NCBI RefSeq assembly: GCF_003010935.1
Contig: NZ_PGGN01000003.1
Span: 434,001 to 498,000, forward strand
Direction of reading: 5' to 3'
DNA length: 64,000 nucleotides
Source: Phyllobacterium endophyticum
GTDB lineage: Bacteria; Pseudomonadota; Alphaproteobacteria; Rhizobiales; Rhizobiaceae
Under the pieces are notes generated by a model. It made no database searches. It worked only from the letters and a program-made list of their open reading frames with translations, and was not told the DNA's origin. The stretch's first letter is position 1. Each line of letters opens with the position of its first letter. Positions 45,466 through 54,529 of this stretch are shown one piece after another. The position numbers and the translations under genes are program-made.

Positions 45466-46550
45466 TCAGCAGCCTCCGTCCGATGCAGGCGCGAGCGAAA
45501 TATCTTGTCCGCCTCGGCAGCCCGATGTTCATAGGTATGTTCATTCAGCACACGTGCCAGGGCGCGTCTGCCAATCTCTCTCGCCCGCTCATGTGTGAGG
45601 CCCGACAGGACATCAACCAGATCCTGTCCATCCCGCACGACCAAGATTTCTTCATCAGGCTTCAGAAACAGCTCGATACCTTCCCAATAATCAGTGATTA
45701 TGCAGGCCCCCGCTCCTGCGGCTTCAAAAACCCTCGTTGCTGGAGAAAACCCGTTCTCGGCCATGCTGGACCTTGATATGTTCAGAACTGCTTTCGGCGT
45801 AACGTTGAACGCGTTGTGGTCACGGGTCGGGACGTGGCCGATATACTTGATATTGGGTGGCCTTGGCTTGTCCTGCCAACCCGACCCGCCAAACAGAAAT
45901 GTCTGTTTTTCGAGCCGCTTGGCAGGCTCCAGGAAAAACTGTTCCACGCGAGCTTCGCGGTCCGGCAGGCGGTTGCCCAGAAATCCCAGGTCAGCTTCGA
46001 AACGGCGGTCTGGCGAAACAGGGTGGTGCGTTTCGGGATCAAGCCCATTATAGACCGGGATGCACTCGGCAGCGCCCATACCCCGGTATGCCCTGATTAC
46101 CGGATCGCCACCTCCATAGGTCAGAACAACATCGATACCCTTTAGTGCCCCGTGCAACGAAAGAGCGGGATCCGTCCGCAGCTCGGCCAAGGTCGCGGGT
46201 GCGTCCACATCCCAGAAGACCTTGAGAGCGGAAGGGCGCGCCGCAGCCATCACCCGGTCCAGTAGCAGATCGTCCTCGAAGCCGACGCCACTAGCCTTGA
46301 TCACGATGTCGGCAGCCGCCGCTTCTTTGGCCGCTCGTTGCAGTGCATCCACTGTGCCTTCGTAGACCACGACCTTGCACCAATCCGGTGGCTCGATGTC
46401 TCGGTTCTTTTGTCGATCATAAACGTCAGGCTCGTAGAACGTGATGTCGTAGCCTTTGGCCGCCAGTGCCCTCAGCAACCCGCGATAGTAGGTGGCGGCG
46501 CCGTTCCAATAAGCCGAGACCAGGCTTGATCCGTAGAATGCGATCTTCAT
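45462..46550 (-). CDS. Glycosyltransferase, CgeB-like (second of three)
   Basis: Paralogue of the previous gene: MKIAFYGSSLVSAYWNGAAT then YYRGLLRALAAKGYDITFYE, VLNISRSSMAENGFSPATRV and FEAAGAGACIITDYWEGIEL. 362 aa from ATG 46550, chosen because homologues begin at MKIAFYGSS and because it gives a four-base overlap with the gene before. The central YGGGDPVIRAYRGMGA segment may be the acceptor-side loop. Cytoplasmic; no membrane helix. Confidence 0.82.
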   Translation of the reverse strand: MKIAFYGSSLVSAYWNGAATYYRGLLRALAAKGYDITFYEPDVYDRQKNRDIEPPDWCKVVVYEGTVDALQRAAKEAAAADIVIKASGVGFEDDLLLDRVMAAARPSALKVFWDVDAPATLAELRTDPALSLHGALKGIDVVLTYGGGDPVIRAYRGMGAAECIPVYNGLDPETHHPVSPDRRFEADLGFLGNRLPDREARVEQFFLEPAKRLEKQTFLFGGSGWQDKPRPPNIKYIGHVPTRDHNAFNVTPKAVLNISRSSMAENGFSPATRVFEAAGAGACIITDYWEGIELFLKPDEEILVVRDGQDLVDVLSGLTHERAREIGRRALARVLNEHTYEHRAAEADKIFRSRLHRTEAAE

Positions 46551-47659
46551 TCTGCTGCCTCCCTCACACGCAACGTTCCGTTCACCGCCAAAATAGACAG
46601 AAGTTCGTCGACGCGATGCCGGCACGTGTGACGCGACCGAACAGTTTCCAAACCCGACGCTGCAAGTTCAGCGGCAAGCGAATCGTCGTTGAGGATATCA
46701 TCCAGGTGGCGCGTCATTTGCTGCCCGTCGCGCGCAAACAGGAAGTCCTTGCCAGGACGGAAAAGTCCCTCCGCATCTTGCCAAGGCGCAGAGACTAGGG
46801 GGATTCCACACGCCAGCGCCTCGAACATGCGAATTGTCGGTATCCCCGGTAGCGCTTCGACATAGGGCCGGCGGGGTACATGCACTGTCACCCGGTTCTC
46901 AGCAAAAACACGCGGAACCTCGGCATTGGCTATCCAGCCACGATAGCCAATTCCCGCCCGGCGCAACCTTTCGAGTGCCCCATCCGGATAACGCACGCCA
47001 TGAACCGTCGTTTTTAACGCCAAGCCGCGGGCGGGCTCCACAAGAAAACTGTCAATTTCCCTGCTGCGCTCCTCGTCACCCCAATTGCCAATCCAGACAA
47101 GATCGCCGGACTTCAGCCGGCCGGGCATCGGGTGAAACAGCGTGTCATCGGCGGCCTCATGCCAGGTGAAGACATTGCGGCCCCAGCCGGCGCGCAAATA
47201 GCGCTCTTTCAGTGTCTCACCGAAGGCAAGGATAATGTCATAATCGGCAAGTGCCAGTCCCGCCATTTCTTTGCCGGCAGAAACGGCTCGGTGATGGGTA
47301 TCGTGAAAGATAAGTGTAAACCCTCCGCCCTCCTTGCGGGCACGTCCAAGCCGGGCAACCAGGGCTGGATCGGTCCATTCATGGACAATGACGACGTCGG
47401 CAGCATCGACCGCTGCCTCGTGATCGAAGTTGTCATCGTAGGAGTGTGTGACCAGGTCTGGAAACGTCCGTTCGAAAGCATGGAGAGGTTCACGGCCATG
47501 CTCAGCGACAAGGTTGTTCCGGCTCCAGCCATTCGCTGGCTCCAGTGCCATCGCCTCATGTCCCCGGCGAACGATATCACGCATGACGCCACGCAGAAAA
47601 TGCGCGTTACCGTGGTTCCAGTCCGAGACGAGCGAGTGCGTGTAAAAGACAAACTTCAT
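46547..47659 (-). CDS. Glycosyltransferase, CgeB-like (third of three)
   Basis: MKFVFYTHSLVSDWNHGNAH then FLRGVMRDIVRRGHEAMALE, with ENRVTVHVPRRPYVEALPG and TIRMFEALACGIPLVSAPWQ in the donor-binding half. 370 aa from ATG 47659. Same family as the two genes downstream, but more diverged (VPRRPY in place of the NISRSSM block). Four-base ATGA overlaps at both ends. Confidence 0.82.
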   Translation of the reverse strand: MKFVFYTHSLVSDWNHGNAHFLRGVMRDIVRRGHEAMALEPANGWSRNNLVAEHGREPLHAFERTFPDLVTHSYDDNFDHEAAVDAADVVIVHEWTDPALVARLGRARKEGGGFTLIFHDTHHRAVSAGKEMAGLALADYDIILAFGETLKERYLRAGWGRNVFTWHEAADDTLFHPMPGRLKSGDLVWIGNWGDEERSREIDSFLVEPARGLALKTTVHGVRYPDGALERLRRAGIGYRGWIANAEVPRVFAENRVTVHVPRRPYVEALPGIPTIRMFEALACGIPLVSAPWQDAEGLFRPGKDFLFARDGQQMTRHLDDILNDDSLAAELAASGLETVRSRHTCRHRVDELLSILAVNGTLRVREAAE

Positions 47660-48825
47660 GCCAGGCTCCAGTGTTGGGGCGCGGTAAATCCTCGTGTCAG
47701 CCGGGTGTAGATCTCCGCCATCTCGCCGGCTTGAGCTCCGGGAGAGAACGTTGACGAGCGCTTTTGCGCGAGCCGGGCAAGATCTATTCGTAACTTCGCG
47801 TCGGACGTTAGTCGGTTGATTGCATCGGCAAATGCTCGGGGATCGCGAGGATCCGCAAAGAGCGCCGCGCCATCCCAAAGCTCGCGGTATGTCGGGATAT
47901 CAGCAAGAACGAGCGCCGCGCCGCACCGGGCAGCCTCAAGGGGCACGAGACCAAATGGCTCGTAAAGCGAGGGAGATGCCACTATGGCCGCACGGGACAT
48001 GAGCGCCATTGTCTCCTCATGAGCAAGATGTTCGACATGTTTAGCGTTGATGATCGTGCATTGTTGACCATTGGGCCCAAAGCTTGCCCCTGCCATCACG
48101 AGCGGCCATGTTAAACATGGCGCAGCGAGGTCAAGCACCGCGCCGTTTTTGCCTTCGTCCCACCAACGCCCGGCCGCAAACACGAAATCTTCCTTTGGTA
48201 GCGAGCACAATGGAGCGCGGCTGGAATTGTGGACCACTTGCAGATTTGGAATCTGTCCATAGTTAAGGCGCAACGCTTCGGCGTGGCTTTCGCTTGGTGA
48301 CAAGACGATGTCCGCGCGGTCGAAGCCGCTACGGTTGCGTTGTTTCTGCCAAACCCAATCGGCCGGAGGCGCGCTGTTCCGCACTGCCCTGAACCAGGTT
48401 ACGACACAGGAGTGAGACATGACAACGACGGGAACATCGACGTCGAGGCCAGCACCCTGCGATGGCAGGTTCAGATGAACGATATCAATTCCATTGCTTG
48501 CAACGAGATTCGCGAGCAGATCAGGAACTTCATCTAGCCTTTCCTCTCGGTCAGTCGTCCAGTCAAGCGGGGCGTCGGTCCAGATAACAATGCGCTTGCC
48601 GGATACCTCCCGCAACTGCCGCTCGGAGGGCGGTGGTCCGAAACCGGCAAAGACCGTCTCGATGCCCCATTCAACAAGCTCGGTTGCCAGATCCATGGCG
48701 TATCGCCAGACTCCTCCTACGGCGTCGATGGTCATGAGAATTCGCGGCTGTTTGCCGTTTGACTTCGAAATCTGATGCCTGACCCGGAGCTGCTGGAGAT
48801 CGCTATTGCCGAGTGAGAAAGTCAT
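47656..48825 (-). CDS. Glycosyltransferase family 4 protein
   Basis: GT-B retaining glycosyltransferase. N-terminal ILMTIDAVGGVWRYAMDLAT with the usual G-rich acceptor loop, and the GT4 donor motif EPFGLVPLEAARCGAALVLA (EX7E) near residue 300. 389 aa from ATG 48825. A long upstream extension is rejected because it lies in the next gene. Likely transfers a hexose to the growing glycan. Coupled to both neighbours by four-base overlaps. Confidence 0.87.
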   Translation of the reverse strand: MTFSLGNSDLQQLRVRHQISKSNGKQPRILMTIDAVGGVWRYAMDLATELVEWGIETVFAGFGPPPSERQLREVSGKRIVIWTDAPLDWTTDREERLDEVPDLLANLVASNGIDIVHLNLPSQGAGLDVDVPVVVMSHSCVVTWFRAVRNSAPPADWVWQKQRNRSGFDRADIVLSPSESHAEALRLNYGQIPNLQVVHNSSRAPLCSLPKEDFVFAAGRWWDEGKNGAVLDLAAPCLTWPLVMAGASFGPNGQQCTIINAKHVEHLAHEETMALMSRAAIVASPSLYEPFGLVPLEAARCGAALVLADIPTYRELWDGAALFADPRDPRAFADAINRLTSDAKLRIDLARLAQKRSSTFSPGAQAGEMAEIYTRLTRGFTAPQHWSLA

Positions 48826-50849
48826 GCCCGCACTCTTCTGGGTTGCGATAGTTGCGCGTGGCCAAGCCGGTGCTCGAGCAGCCAATCCTGCAAGTCCCGG
48901 AGGCCATTGCGCCACCTCACCTGCACATCCCATCCGACTGCCCGGTGCAGGGAACGTGTATCGGCCACGAAGAACAGTTGGTCGCCCGCTCGCCAGTCGT
49001 CATATGTGACGTCGAGCCGCCGGCCCGTCAGCCGCTCGATCTCCCGCAATACGATTTGCACGCTAACGGAGTTGAGCGGTCCTCCACCAAGATTGAATGC
49101 CCGGCCCTTGACCTTGTCGATTTCTTCAAGCACGCGTCGGTAAGCTGCGACCGCGTCGGACACGTGGAGAATGTCGCGTACCTGCTTTCCGTCACCGTAA
49201 ACAGAAACCGGCTCTCCTTTGAGCGCCCGGATCATGAAGTGCGCTACCCACCCCTGATCTTCTGTCCCAAACTGCCGCGGTCCATAGACACAGCTCATGC
49301 GCAAGACCGCAGTTCGCAAGCCGTAGGACTTACCGTAATCGAGGACGTACTGATCCGCGACGCCCTTGGAACACCCATAAGGCGTGCAGAAATCGAGCTT
49401 GCGATCTTCGTTCACGCCGTGCTCGCGTATGGTCTCATCTGCCGGAACATAGCGGTCATCCAGAGCCATCATCTCCATGTCTTCGAGACCGCCATACACT
49501 TTGTTGGTACTCGCGAAGACCACAGCCGCATCGCGCCCGGCGCTGCGCACCGCCTCAAGAACGTTGATCGTGCCACGAGCATTGGTCTCGAAATCGTCCA
49601 GGGGGTAGGCAAGACTTGTGGTTACAGCGGTTTGCGCAGCGAAGTGGAACACTGCCTTGGCGTCCTGAAATGCCGGTTCTATACTGCGAAGATCGCGCAC
49701 GTCCGCCAGCAAGGGATGAACGTGATCACCGTGACGTTCCTTTAGCCAGCTGAGATTCTGATCCACACCTGCCCTGCTCAGATTGTCGAGTATGATGACG
49801 TCTTCACCTTCGCTCAGAAGATTGTCTGCCACATTGCACCCGATAAATCCGCTGCCGCCCACCACGACGATGGGAGCGGCCTTATGGGACAGGGATGGTT
49901 TGGCAAGGGCAGCAACGTCCTCCAGCCGCTGCACGCCTCCCTCCATCAGCAGGCGAGCAAGCAGCTTCGGCTCATTGTTCGCGTCAACTGCCCCAAGATG
50001 ATAGTGACGGGGATCGAACCAGAGCCCCTCCTGAACCGGCACATCAGCCGGCACGTCACGCCAGCCATACCAGTACATGCGGTCAGCAGGCACGGACAGC
50101 GCTCGTGTAAAGCGCCGCACCTGCTCAATCTCATCGTTGCGCCACGTCGAGTATCCGGTTTCTGTGACCCAGATTTCCGCATCTTCGTTGTAACGATCGA
50201 GAATTGATCTCATCTCGCCAAGGTGCAGGTCCCAGCCGCCCCAAGTGCTCGCTTCACTGTCCCAGGTGCCGGGAAAACCGTGGAAACCAACCGCGGAGAC
50301 CACGTTCAGGACACCGCGCTCGCCCATCAGGTTTAGCCAGTAAGGGTCGAACGGGCATGGCCCGCCCAATACGGGCTTCCAGCCGCGATGTTTGGCCCAG
50401 TAAGCGGCGCCGCCAACCATTTTACAAAAGAGTTTGAAGTCGCCATCCTCGCGCCAATCCCAATCGAGAAGATTGTTAGGCTCGTTCCAGAGCTCGACGT
50501 GGCGGAAATGTCGCCCGTAACGGTCGAGAACATGATCGACGAAATCGGCGTAGTCTTTCAGAACTTTTGGCGCGCCTGACGACCGTCCACTGCGCGACAG
50601 GCTTGGGGGAGTGTAATGGATGCAAGGCAGCAAATCAAAGTGCTGGCCTAGTTTTGGGAGCAGCCAGTCAAACCACTCCTGACCGCCGGGGGTCAGATAC
50701 TCGGCCCAGGAGAGATGGGTCCGAAGGTATGCCGTTCCGGCGGCCAGCAAACCCGGTATGATCTCCTCTGTCCGCTCGTACTCGCCCCTGCGGAACCATT
50801 CGACAAAACCAAATCGTTTGGTGCTGAGTGGCCTGTGGCGCATATTCAT
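48822..50849 (-). CDS. Fusion of a glycoside hydrolase-like domain with an NAD-dependent sugar epimerase
   Basis: 675 aa with two enzymes on one chain. Residues 1-315: clan A (beta/alpha)8 glycoside hydrolase-like, similar to beta-xylosidase/GH39 types, with acid/base Glu123 in VELWNEPN and nucleophile Glu230 in WVTETGYST. Residues 327-660: extended SDR, cofactor GGSGFIGCNV (331-340), NKVYGG, active-site YGCSKGVAD, SCVYGPRQFGTEDQGWVAHF, resembling CDP-paratose/CDP-tyvelose 2-epimerases. No signal peptide, so the hydrolase-like part would be cytosolic. That suggests it trims or binds an intracellular sugar intermediate. Four-base overlaps at both ends. Each domain is clear; the joint function is not. 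Confidence 0.85.
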   Translation of the reverse strand: MNMRHRPLSTKRFGFVEWFRRGEYERTEEIIPGLLAAGTAYLRTHLSWAEYLTPGGQEWFDWLLPKLGQHFDLLPCIHYTPPSLSRSGRSSGAPKVLKDYADFVDHVLDRYGRHFRHVELWNEPNNLLDWDWREDGDFKLFCKMVGGAAYWAKHRGWKPVLGGPCPFDPYWLNLMGERGVLNVVSAVGFHGFPGTWDSEASTWGGWDLHLGEMRSILDRYNEDAEIWVTETGYSTWRNDEIEQVRRFTRALSVPADRMYWYGWRDVPADVPVQEGLWFDPRHYHLGAVDANNEPKLLARLLMEGGVQRLEDVAALAKPSLSHKAAPIVVVGGSGFIGCNVADNLLSEGEDVIILDNLSRAGVDQNLSWLKERHGDHVHPLLADVRDLRSIEPAFQDAKAVFHFAAQTAVTTSLAYPLDDFETNARGTINVLEAVRSAGRDAAVVFASTNKVYGGLEDMEMMALDDRYVPADETIREHGVNEDRKLDFCTPYGCSKGVADQYVLDYGKSYGLRTAVLRMSCVYGPRQFGTEDQGWVAHFMIRALKGEPVSVYGDGKQVRDILHVSDAVAAYRRVLEEIDKVKGRAFNLGGGPLNSVSVQIVLREIERLTGRRLDVTYDDWRAGDQLFFVADTRSLHRAVGWDVQVRWRNGLRDLQDWLLEHRLGHAQLSQPRRVRA

Positions 50850-51952
50850 GACACCAGACCCCGGTTTTCGAGCTGACGTTTCATTTCAGCACTTCGGTCG
50901 ACCACGCTGGTACTGCGAACCCATTCGGTAAATGGACCAAGCGAATCCTCCAGCCGATGTCGTGGTTCGAAACCCAGGAGTTCCCTTGCACGTGAGATAT
51001 CGGCAAAACAGTTTCTGATATCGCCGGAGCGGGCCTTGCCCAGTATCTCCGCTGTGATCTCGGGTACGCCCATTGCGTCTGCGAGCAGCGAGGCCACCTC
51101 CGCTATGGTGTAAGAACCGCCGCTGCCGACATTGATAACATGCGAACGTGCCGCTGGCTGCTCGAGCGCAAGGCGAAACGCTCGCGCCACGTCGAGCACA
51201 TGCACGAAATCACGCCGCTGCCGCCCATCTTCAAAAATGAGAGGCGGCTGTGAGTTGGCCAATCGCGAAGCGAAATTGGCCAGGACTCCCGTATAAGGAT
51301 TGGATAGTGCCTGCCCGACGCCAAAGACGTTGAAGAGGCGCAGCGCGACAGCTTCCACCCCGTAGGCCTCGCCGAAGATGAGCACCTGGCGCTCCTGCGA
51401 GTATTTTGTCAGTGCATAGATCGAAGAAAGATCCACCGGCTTGTCTTCGTCGGTCGCGATGGGGTTTAGTTTGCCCCCATCGGCTCCAACCAGGTCCCAC
51501 CGTCCTGCCTTGATCTGGTCAGTCGTGCGGCGAACGAAATTGAGGCGGTCTCCAGCGACTGTGACGTAAAGTCCTTCACCATAGACACTCATCGAGGATG
51601 CCACGACGATTCTTCTGATGGGCAGACCAATCATCGCCTCGAGCAAAACGGCCGTGCCAAGGTCGTTGGCACCAACGTAACGCTCGATTTCATACATGGA
51701 CTGCCCCACACCGACTTCCGCCGCCAGATGGATTACGCCTTCCACATCCTGCAGCGCTTCACGAACCGCCGTCCTGTCGCGAATATCGGCACGGACAATT
51801 TCAACTTCTCCGGGAATGACAGTTTCCGAGTCTGCGTGAACCTGATCTATAAACCCATCTAGAATTCGGATATCGTATCCTTTGTCGAGGAGTTCGGCCG
51901 TGACATGCCGTCCGATAAAACCACAACCTCCAGTGACGAGAATCTTTGACAT
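50846..51952 (-). CDS. NAD-dependent nucleotide-sugar epimerase/dehydratase
   Basis: Extended SDR: MSKILVTGGCGFIGRHVTAE with GGCGFIG, ASSMSVYGEGLYV, active-site YALTKYSQE near residue 184 and RLFNVFGVGQALSNPYTGV. 368 aa from ATG 51952. UDP-glucose 4-epimerase-like in overall pattern, but the substrate cannot be fixed. First gene of the - strand island. Its promoter should be in the divergent region with the MDR gene. Confidence 0.85.
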   Translation of the reverse strand: MSKILVTGGCGFIGRHVTAELLDKGYDIRILDGFIDQVHADSETVIPGEVEIVRADIRDRTAVREALQDVEGVIHLAAEVGVGQSMYEIERYVGANDLGTAVLLEAMIGLPIRRIVVASSMSVYGEGLYVTVAGDRLNFVRRTTDQIKAGRWDLVGADGGKLNPIATDEDKPVDLSSIYALTKYSQERQVLIFGEAYGVEAVALRLFNVFGVGQALSNPYTGVLANFASRLANSQPPLIFEDGRQRRDFVHVLDVARAFRLALEQPAARSHVINVGSGGSYTIAEVASLLADAMGVPEITAEILGKARSGDIRNCFADISRARELLGFEPRHRLEDSLGPFTEWVRSTSVVDRSAEMKRQLENRGLVS

Positions 51953-52216
51953 GGCGCACCTGACTTTGATTTCAATCCGGGATTTCGTGTGCATCAACTA
52001 ACGGAGTTGAGGAAAGTTCCTTCACCATCGGCTTCTATGACTTCTATGACTTCTATGACTTCTTCTTTGACATCGTTCCCTGAAATCCGATTGCTGATCC
52101 AGCAGCCATTCCTCCGGAACAAAACGAACAATCGTAAGTTGTTGGCAGGCCGCGTGGTTTCTCTGAACAGAGATTAAGCGCATTCCGCACGTTCAAATTA
52201 ATTGGAGGGATCGACC
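51953..52216. promoter_or_regulatory. Divergent promoter region of the glycan island, with 9-bp tandem repeats
   Basis: 264 bp between two divergent operons. CTTCTATGA is repeated three times without spacing at 52032-52058, followed by a variant CTTCTTCTTTGA. The MDR gene has a ribosome site, TGGAGGG, at about 52202. A short open frame (51989-52177) across the repeats gives TSMTSMTS and is not believable as a gene. No clear -35/-10 pair was found. Confidence 0.45.
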
Positions 52217-53206
52217 ATGAACTTCGTAGGGCATGCTAAAGCCCGGACGATGAAAGCCGCAGTTGTTACTGGTGCAGGCAGGATAAAAATCGATAACTTC
52301 CCTCTCCCGATACCAGCGAAAAATCAGGTGAGAATCAAACTGGAAGGTTGCGGCGTCTGTGCCTCCAATCTCGGTCCCTGGGCGGGGCCGGAATGGATGA
52401 ACTTTCCGACCGAGCCAGGCGGGCTGGGTCACGAGGGGTGGGGGGTCATTGACGCAATCGGCGACGACGTTCGGGGCATCGAGATTGGTAACCGCGTGGC
52501 GGCGCTTTCCTTCCATGCATATGCGACCCATGATATCGCGGATGAACAGGCCGTTGTTCCTTTGCCAGCAACATTGGCTGGGCTGCCCTTCCCGGGCGAA
52601 CCTCTCGGCTGTGCCATGAATATATTCAGGCGCAGCAATATCGAGCCTGGACAAACGGTGGCCATAGTGGGGATCGGGTTTCTTGGAGCGCTTCTTACCC
52701 AGCTTGCAGTTTCCGCCGGGGCCCGGGTTATCGCGATTTCCCGCCGCCCGTTTGCGCTAAAGGCGGCACAGGATGCCGGAGCTTCCACTGTCATCGCCAT
52801 GGAGGATCACTGGCAAATCCTGGATGAGGTGAAGTCGCTTACCGACGGGCATTTTTGTGACTGCGTCATCGAGGCTGTCGGCAAGCAATGGCCGCTTGAT
52901 CTTGCCGCCGAGTTGACCAAGGAACGCGGCCGCCTGATCATTGCCGGTTACCACCAGGACGGTCCGCGGCAAGTCAACATGCAGCTTTGGAACTGGCGAG
53001 GGCTTGATGTGGTAAACGCTCACGAGCGCGACCCAGCCATTTATGCAAGCGGCATTCGCAGTGCGATTGGAGCCGTGCTCGATGGGCGGCTGAACCCCTC
53101 ACCGCTCTATACGCATTCATTCCCGCTTGAACAGCTCGGTACCGCACTCAACATGATGCGTGATCGTCCCGACGGGTTCCTGAAAGCGCTGGTGCATTAC
53201 CCATGA
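52217..53206 (+). CDS. MDR-family (zinc-type alcohol dehydrogenase-like) oxidoreductase
   Basis: Medium-chain dehydrogenase: catalytic-site GCGVCASNLGPW (Cys near 40) and GLGHEGWGVI (His/Glu near 67), cofactor motif VGIGFLGALL near 148, and a C-terminal DGFLKALV. The structural zinc lobe is missing, so it carries at most one zinc. 329 aa. ATG 52217 follows GGAGGG; the frame from TTG 52202 is disfavoured. It overlaps the Gfo/Idh gene by four bases. The pair resembles threonine/sorbitol-dehydrogenase-like enzymes that make unusual sugars for surface glycans; the substrate is unknown. Confidence 0.82.
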   Translation: MNFVGHAKARTMKAAVVTGAGRIKIDNFPLPIPAKNQVRIKLEGCGVCASNLGPWAGPEWMNFPTEPGGLGHEGWGVIDAIGDDVRGIEIGNRVAALSFHAYATHDIADEQAVVPLPATLAGLPFPGEPLGCAMNIFRRSNIEPGQTVAIVGIGFLGALLTQLAVSAGARVIAISRRPFALKAAQDAGASTVIAMEDHWQILDEVKSLTDGHFCDCVIEAVGKQWPLDLAAELTKERGRLIIAGYHQDGPRQVNMQLWNWRGLDVVNAHERDPAIYASGIRSAIGAVLDGRLNPSPLYTHSFPLEQLGTALNMMRDRPDGFLKALVHYP

Positions 53207-54186
53207 GTGGGCTTCGTCTTGGCTTTTTGGGCGTGGGGAGAATCGGGCGTGATCGAATGACTCGAATTCTGCAATCGGGCATTGTAGACGCGGCCATAAT
53301 CTGCGATGCCTCTCCGGACATGATCGAGGAAACGATCAAGGTCACGCCCCAGGCACAGGTCGTGGCCAGTTTCGATGAATTACTTGAACGGCATATCGAC
53401 GGTATCGTCATAGCCACGCCGAGTGCGCTCCATGCGGAGCAATCGATCAAGGCGCTGGAACGCGGCGTCGCCGTGTTCTGCCAGAAGCCGCTTGGTCGTA
53501 CGAAGGGCGAAGTTGCCGATGTGGTGGAGGTGGCGCGCCGAAGCAACCGGCTCCTCGGCGTCGATCTCTCTTACCGATACACCGCCGGGATGCAGAAGAT
53601 CAGGGACATTGTACGTTCCGGCGAGTTGGAGAATGTGTTTGCCGTCGATCTCGTGTTTCACAATGCTTATGGTCCCGACAAGGCATGGTTTTACGACAAA
53701 GCATTGTCTGGCGGCGGCTGTGTCATAGATCTTGGCGTCCACCTCGTCGATCTCGCGCTTTGGGCTTTGGATTTCCCGGAAGTGTTAAACGTGCAATCAG
53801 CACTTTTTTCTCAGGGTTCGCCGATAAGGGATGCGGATCAGGTCGAAGACTTCGCGGTAGCTACAATCGAACTCGCCACTGGAACAGTCGTCCGTCTCAC
53901 CTGCTCGTGGCGCTTGAGTGCAGGCTGCGATGCCGTCATCGGTGCGAGCTTTTACGGAACCGGCGGCGGTCTGGAGTTTCGCAATATCGAGGGCTCCTTC
54001 CACAATTTCAGCGCAGAGCGATATAGAGGAACCATGCGGGAATTGCTTGTATCTCCGCCTGACGATTGGGCGGGTAGGGCAGCGATCAATTGGGCCAAGC
54101 AACTCTCTGGCGGTGGAAAGTTTGACGAGGCTTCCGAGAGCTTTGTCACGGTAGCGGCCGTCCTGGATGCGATATATGCTCGTTGA
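53203..54186 (+). CDS. Gfo/Idh/MocA-family sugar oxidoreductase
   Basis: NAD(P)-dependent dehydrogenase acting on a sugar or inositol. N-terminal Rossmann motif LGFLGVGRIGRDRM, then IVIATPSALHAEQSIKALER, the cofactor/catalytic lysine block VAVFCQKPLGRT (EKP variant QKP) near residue 98, and GGCVIDLGVHLVDLALW with the catalytic Asp and His near residues 171-175. 327 aa. Starts four bases inside the MDR gene, ends nine bases before a convergent small gene. Confidence 0.87.
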   Translation: MSGLRLGFLGVGRIGRDRMTRILQSGIVDAAIICDASPDMIEETIKVTPQAQVVASFDELLERHIDGIVIATPSALHAEQSIKALERGVAVFCQKPLGRTKGEVADVVEVARRSNRLLGVDLSYRYTAGMQKIRDIVRSGELENVFAVDLVFHNAYGPDKAWFYDKALSGGGCVIDLGVHLVDLALWALDFPEVLNVQSALFSQGSPIRDADQVEDFAVATIELATGTVVRLTCSWRLSAGCDAVIGASFYGTGGGLEFRNIEGSFHNFSAERYRGTMRELLVSPPDDWAGRAAINWAKQLSGGGKFDEASESFVTVAAVLDAIYAR

Positions 54187-54195
54187 GGCCTGAGA

Positions 54196-54390
54196 TTATC
54201 CCATTTCTTTCACGAGTCTGGCTTCCTCTTCAAGCGTCGCGGCGATCTCCTCCTTCGACATGTGTGTTGCCATCAAATTGATGGCGCACTCCAGAAAGGT
54301 AATGGATGACCGCTTGAGAAAATCGTCCACCTGACTTGCCGATATCTGCGAGAGCTGGTCCAGGGCTTCCTGCGGGATTTTGCGAGTCAT
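54196..54390 (-). CDS. Small acidic protein of unknown function
   Basis: 64 aa: MTRKIPQEALDQLSQISASQ onward, predicted mostly helical, with an acidic, Glu-rich C-terminus (EEIAATLEEEARLVKEMG). ATG 54390 is preceded by AAAGGAGC at the right distance, and this start is far more plausible than the 178-aa frame running upstream through non-coding DNA. I recognise no family. Confidence 0.6.
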   Translation of the reverse strand: MTRKIPQEALDQLSQISASQVDDFLKRSSITFLECAINLMATHMSKEEIAATLEEEARLVKEMG

Positions 54391-54529
54391 ATTCTTGCTC
54401 CTTTGATACGTGCCATTCCCAACAACCTTTGGAAGCCTTTGTTCCGGCCTGCTGCCGAGAGCACAAACTTCCGGTTGAACTGGCACAAAAGAGCTCCGGT
54501 TGCGTTTTGTAAAAAACAGGAGATTTGCG

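Noticed and set aside
51989-52177. Small + strand open frame across the 9-bp repeats
   Set aside because: Its sequence is mostly the translated repeat (TSM TSM), it has no ribosome site and it fills the divergent promoter region.
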